Shown here in pieces: positions 7,113 through 9,052 of a stretch of DNA of 9,052 nucleotides (its first letter is position 1; every line of letters begins with the position of its first letter). The stretch spans positions 1 to 9,052 of the forward strand of contig JAOPZO010000223.1 of the NCBI GenBank assembly GCA_025964065.1. Direction: 5' to 3'. The DNA comes from Solirubrobacterales bacterium (GTDB taxonomy: Bacteria > Actinomycetota > Thermoleophilia > Solirubrobacterales > Solirubrobacteraceae). Under the pieces are notes generated by a model. It was not told the DNA's origin, made no database searches, and saw nothing but the letters and a program-made list of their open reading frames with translations. Position numbers and translations under genes: made by a program.

Positions 7113-8318
7113 GTGAAGCTCGCCTACCTCGTGTCGCGCTTCCCGGTCGCCACCGAGACCTTCATCCTGCGCGAGCTCGATGCGGTCCAGCGCCTGGTCC
7201 CCGAGCCCGTCGAGCTGTGCTCGCTGTTCGCGCCGGCCCGACCCTTCGTGCATCCCGAGGCCGAGAAGTGGCTTCCGCGGCTCCGCGAACCCGGGCTCGG
7301 CGACGGGCTCGCCGCGCTGCTGCGGACCCACCCGCGGACGGTGGCGGCCGTGCTGCTCACGGTCGTACGGACCTACGGTCGTCGGCCGCGCCGCCTCGCC
7401 CGGGCACTGGCCACCGTCCCGCTGGCCTTCGCCCACGCCCGCACGCTGCGTGGCGCCGGGGTCGAGCACGTGCACGCGCATTGGGCGACCTGGCCGGCCC
7501 TCGCCGCGTGGGTCGTCTGGCGCACGACCGGCATCCCGTACTCCTTCACCACCCACGCGCACGACGTCTTCGTCGACCCTGTCGGCCTCGACCTCCTGGT
7601 CGATGACGCCGCATTCGTCGCGACCGTCTCGGAGTACCACGTCGCCTTCCTCCGCCGGTTCGGTTCCGGCAGGACGCCGGTGCGGCTCGTCCGCTGCGGG
7701 CTCGAGCTCGACCGGCACCCCCACCGTGCCCGGCGACCGCCGGCCACGGGCCGCGTCCGTGCGCTCGTCACCGCCAGCCTCACGCCTTACAAGGGGCATG
7801 CGGTGCTGCTCGACGCGCTCGCGGCCGGCGGCCCCGGGCTCGGCCGCCTCGACGTGCAGTTCGTCGGCGAGGGGCCGCTGCGGACCGTGCTGGAGGCGCG
7901 GGTCGCGGAGCTCGGTCTCGGCGCGCGAGTCACCTTCCACGGCGTCCTCGACGAGCCCGGCGTCCGGGAGCAGCTCGAGCGGGCGGACGTCTTCGTCCTC
8001 CCGAGCGTCGTGGCGGCGAACGGGGACATGGAGGGGCTGCCGGTGGGGCTGCTGGAAGCGCTCGCGGCCGGGGTCCCGGCGGTGAGCACCGCGCAGTCCG
8101 GGATCCCCGACCTGCTTCGTGAGGAGGCCACCTGCCTGCTGGCCACGCCCGGCGACCCGTGGAGCCTCGCGGCGGCGCTCGAGCACCTGCTGGCCCGGCC
8201 CGATCTGGCCGAGCGGCGCGCGACCGCCGGGCGTCGCCTGATCGAGCGTGAGTTCGACGTGCGCGACGCCGCGCGGACGCTCCTGGAGCACGTCAGCTCC
8301 AGCGCCGCAGGCCGGTGA
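7113..8318 (+). CDS. Family 4 glycosyltransferase
   Basis: This 401-residue GT-B retaining glycosyltransferase is predicted to extend the repeat unit on the cytoplasmic face. The N-terminal acceptor domain begins KLAYLVSRFPVATETFILREL, of the type seen in WcaL/AmsK-like enzymes. It continues with HVHAHWATW (119-127) and SFTTHAHDVF (144-153). The C-terminal donor domain has ASLTPYKGH (221-229), FVGEGPLR (250-257), VTFHGVL (273-279) and ADVFVLPS (291-298). The EX7E signature of family 4 follows in EGLPVGLLE (E307, E315). Length is normal. Start GTG 7113 is supported by GGAGG 8 nt upstream. Donor sugar is not predictable. The 3' end overlaps the convergent next gene by 26 bp. Confidence 0.94.
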   Translation: MKLAYLVSRFPVATETFILRELDAVQRLVPEPVELCSLFAPARPFVHPEAEKWLPRLREPGLGDGLAALLRTHPRTVAAVLLTVVRTYGRRPRRLARALATVPLAFAHARTLRGAGVEHVHAHWATWPALAAWVVWRTTGIPYSFTTHAHDVFVDPVGLDLLVDDAAFVATVSEYHVAFLRRFGSGRTPVRLVRCGLELDRHPHRARRPPATGRVRALVTASLTPYKGHAVLLDALAAGGPGLGRLDVQFVGEGPLRTVLEARVAELGLGARVTFHGVLDEPGVREQLERADVFVLPSVVAANGDMEGLPVGLLEALAAGVPAVSTAQSGIPDLLREEATCLLATPGDPWSLAAALEHLLARPDLAERRATAGRRLIEREFDVRDAARTLLEHVSSSAAGR

Positions 8319-9052
8319 GGAAGCCCGCGCCCCAGCTCAGGTGCATGGTCGCCCACCGGGCCGCGAGCGCGGCCACGGTGGCGGGGCGTGGGTCGAGTCG
8401 CACGCCCTCGGTGGCCAGCGCGACGGCGTAGGCCGCGATGGCGCAACGGGCGGGAAGCGCCGCACGGTGAGGCGCGAGGGCGAGCGGGAGCGCGAGCACC
8501 AGCGCAGGCGGCAGGAGGTGCGAGCGGCGAAGGGTGGCGGGGTGGTGCACGGACGTCCTGGCGCGGTAGCGCCCGTAGTCGCGGTACTGCCGGCCCAGCG
8601 CGCGCAGCGAGGACCGCGGCCGGTACTCCGCCGCCATCTCCGGGATGCACACAAGGCGCCCGCCGTTCGCACGGAGCCGGGCGGCGAGCTCCGCGTCCTG
8701 GTTGCGCACCCAGCGCTCGTCCCAGCCGCCGAGCGCCTCGAGGTCCTCGCGACGCCATGCGCCGAGGAAGCCCGAGTCGACGTCCCGCTCGGCGCCTGCG
8801 GCGCGGAACGTCGCGCCCCCGACACCGAGGCGGCTCGCCAGCGCCAGCGCCGTCAGGCGCGAACCGCGGTCGTAGCCCACGGCGACCTGGGGACCGCTCG
8901 CGTGGGCGACGTCTCCACGCGCGAGCCGTTCGATCCCCGCGCGCACGTAGTCCGGCCGGTACCGCGTGTGGGCGTCCATCCGCACGACGTATCGTCCGCG
9001 TGCGGCGCGGAGCCCGAGGTTGAGCGCGGCCGGGGTGTGGCCCGCGGGGTTG
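8293..9052 (-). CDS. ExoA-like family 2 glycosyltransferase, 5' end beyond the window
   Basis: The last 252 residues are visible; the frame stays open to the right edge, so the N-terminal nucleotide-binding part is missing. The visible part begins NPAGHTPAALNLGLRAARG and continues VVRMDAHTRY, where DAH (visible residues 26-28) takes the DXD place, as is normal for the ExoA (succinoglycan) group. It also has VDSGFLGAWRREDLEALGGW (91-110), RNQDAEL (116-122), YRPRSSLRALGRQYRDYG (143-160), two hydrophobic helices (about 177-194 and 200-217) and a closing HLSWGAGFLTG (237-247). These C-terminal features match membrane-anchored ExoA-like enzymes that add a sugar to the lipid-linked oligosaccharide. 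The stop codon at 8293 falls inside the 3' end of the family 4 gene. Confidence 0.9.
   Translation of the reverse strand, partial: NPAGHTPAALNLGLRAARGRYVVRMDAHTRYRPDYVRAGIERLARGDVAHASGPQVAVGYDRGSRLTALALASRLGVGGATFRAAGAERDVDSGFLGAWRREDLEALGGWDERWVRNQDAELAARLRANGGRLVCIPEMAAEYRPRSSLRALGRQYRDYGRYRARTSVHHPATLRRSHLLPPALVLALPLALAPHRAALPARCAIAAYAVALATEGVRLDPRPATVAALAARWATMHLSWGAGFLTGLRRWS

Overview
The window is very GC-rich, with strong G/C preference at third codon positions and frequent GTG starts. This suggests a high-GC actinomycete. The protein styles, especially the beta-helix protein with its DHG(V/I)Y motif, would suit the Solirubrobacterales/Thermoleophilia side, but that placement is inference from memory. 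The window holds one thing: part of a surface-polysaccharide (exopolysaccharide or capsule) biosynthesis locus of the Wzx/Wzy-dependent type. I see no RNA gene, insertion sequence, CRISPR array or origin, and no stretch above 300 bases lacks a gene.

Left part (1-1692). A decayed polyprenyl-phosphate sugar-1-phosphate transferase lies on the minus strand (75-1429). It is broken by two single-frame slips, one in-frame TGA and one junction where the nucleotide-binding segment appears to be missing. A 263-bp spacer separates it from the divergent intact genes. That spacer holds a plausible promoter, a leader hairpin and a nine-residue mini-ORF whose stop overlaps the next start.

Middle (1693-6317). 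An intact initiating sugar-phosphate transferase (+) and, 10 bp later, a Wzz-like chain-length regulator without a kinase domain (+) form a two-gene operon. Next come a secreted right-handed beta-helix protein (-) and a Wzy/O-antigen-ligase-type membrane polymerase (+).

Right part (6211-9052). A family 2 glycosyltransferase (-), a family 4 glycosyltransferase (+) and an ExoA-like family 2 glycosyltransferase (-) follow; the last runs off the right edge.

Working model: the intact transferase loads the first sugar phosphate on undecaprenyl phosphate. The three glycosyltransferases extend the repeat unit. An unseen flippase exports it, the polymerase joins units, the Wzz-like protein sets chain length, and the beta-helix protein may trim, modify or bind the polymer outside the cell. 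From the chain-length gene onward the genes alternate strand one by one, with convergent 3' overlaps and nearly abutting divergent starts. That is unusual for a pathway normally encoded in long operons. I did not find a clearly new system. The most notable points are the multiply broken transferase, the strand-alternating layout and the beta-helix protein.
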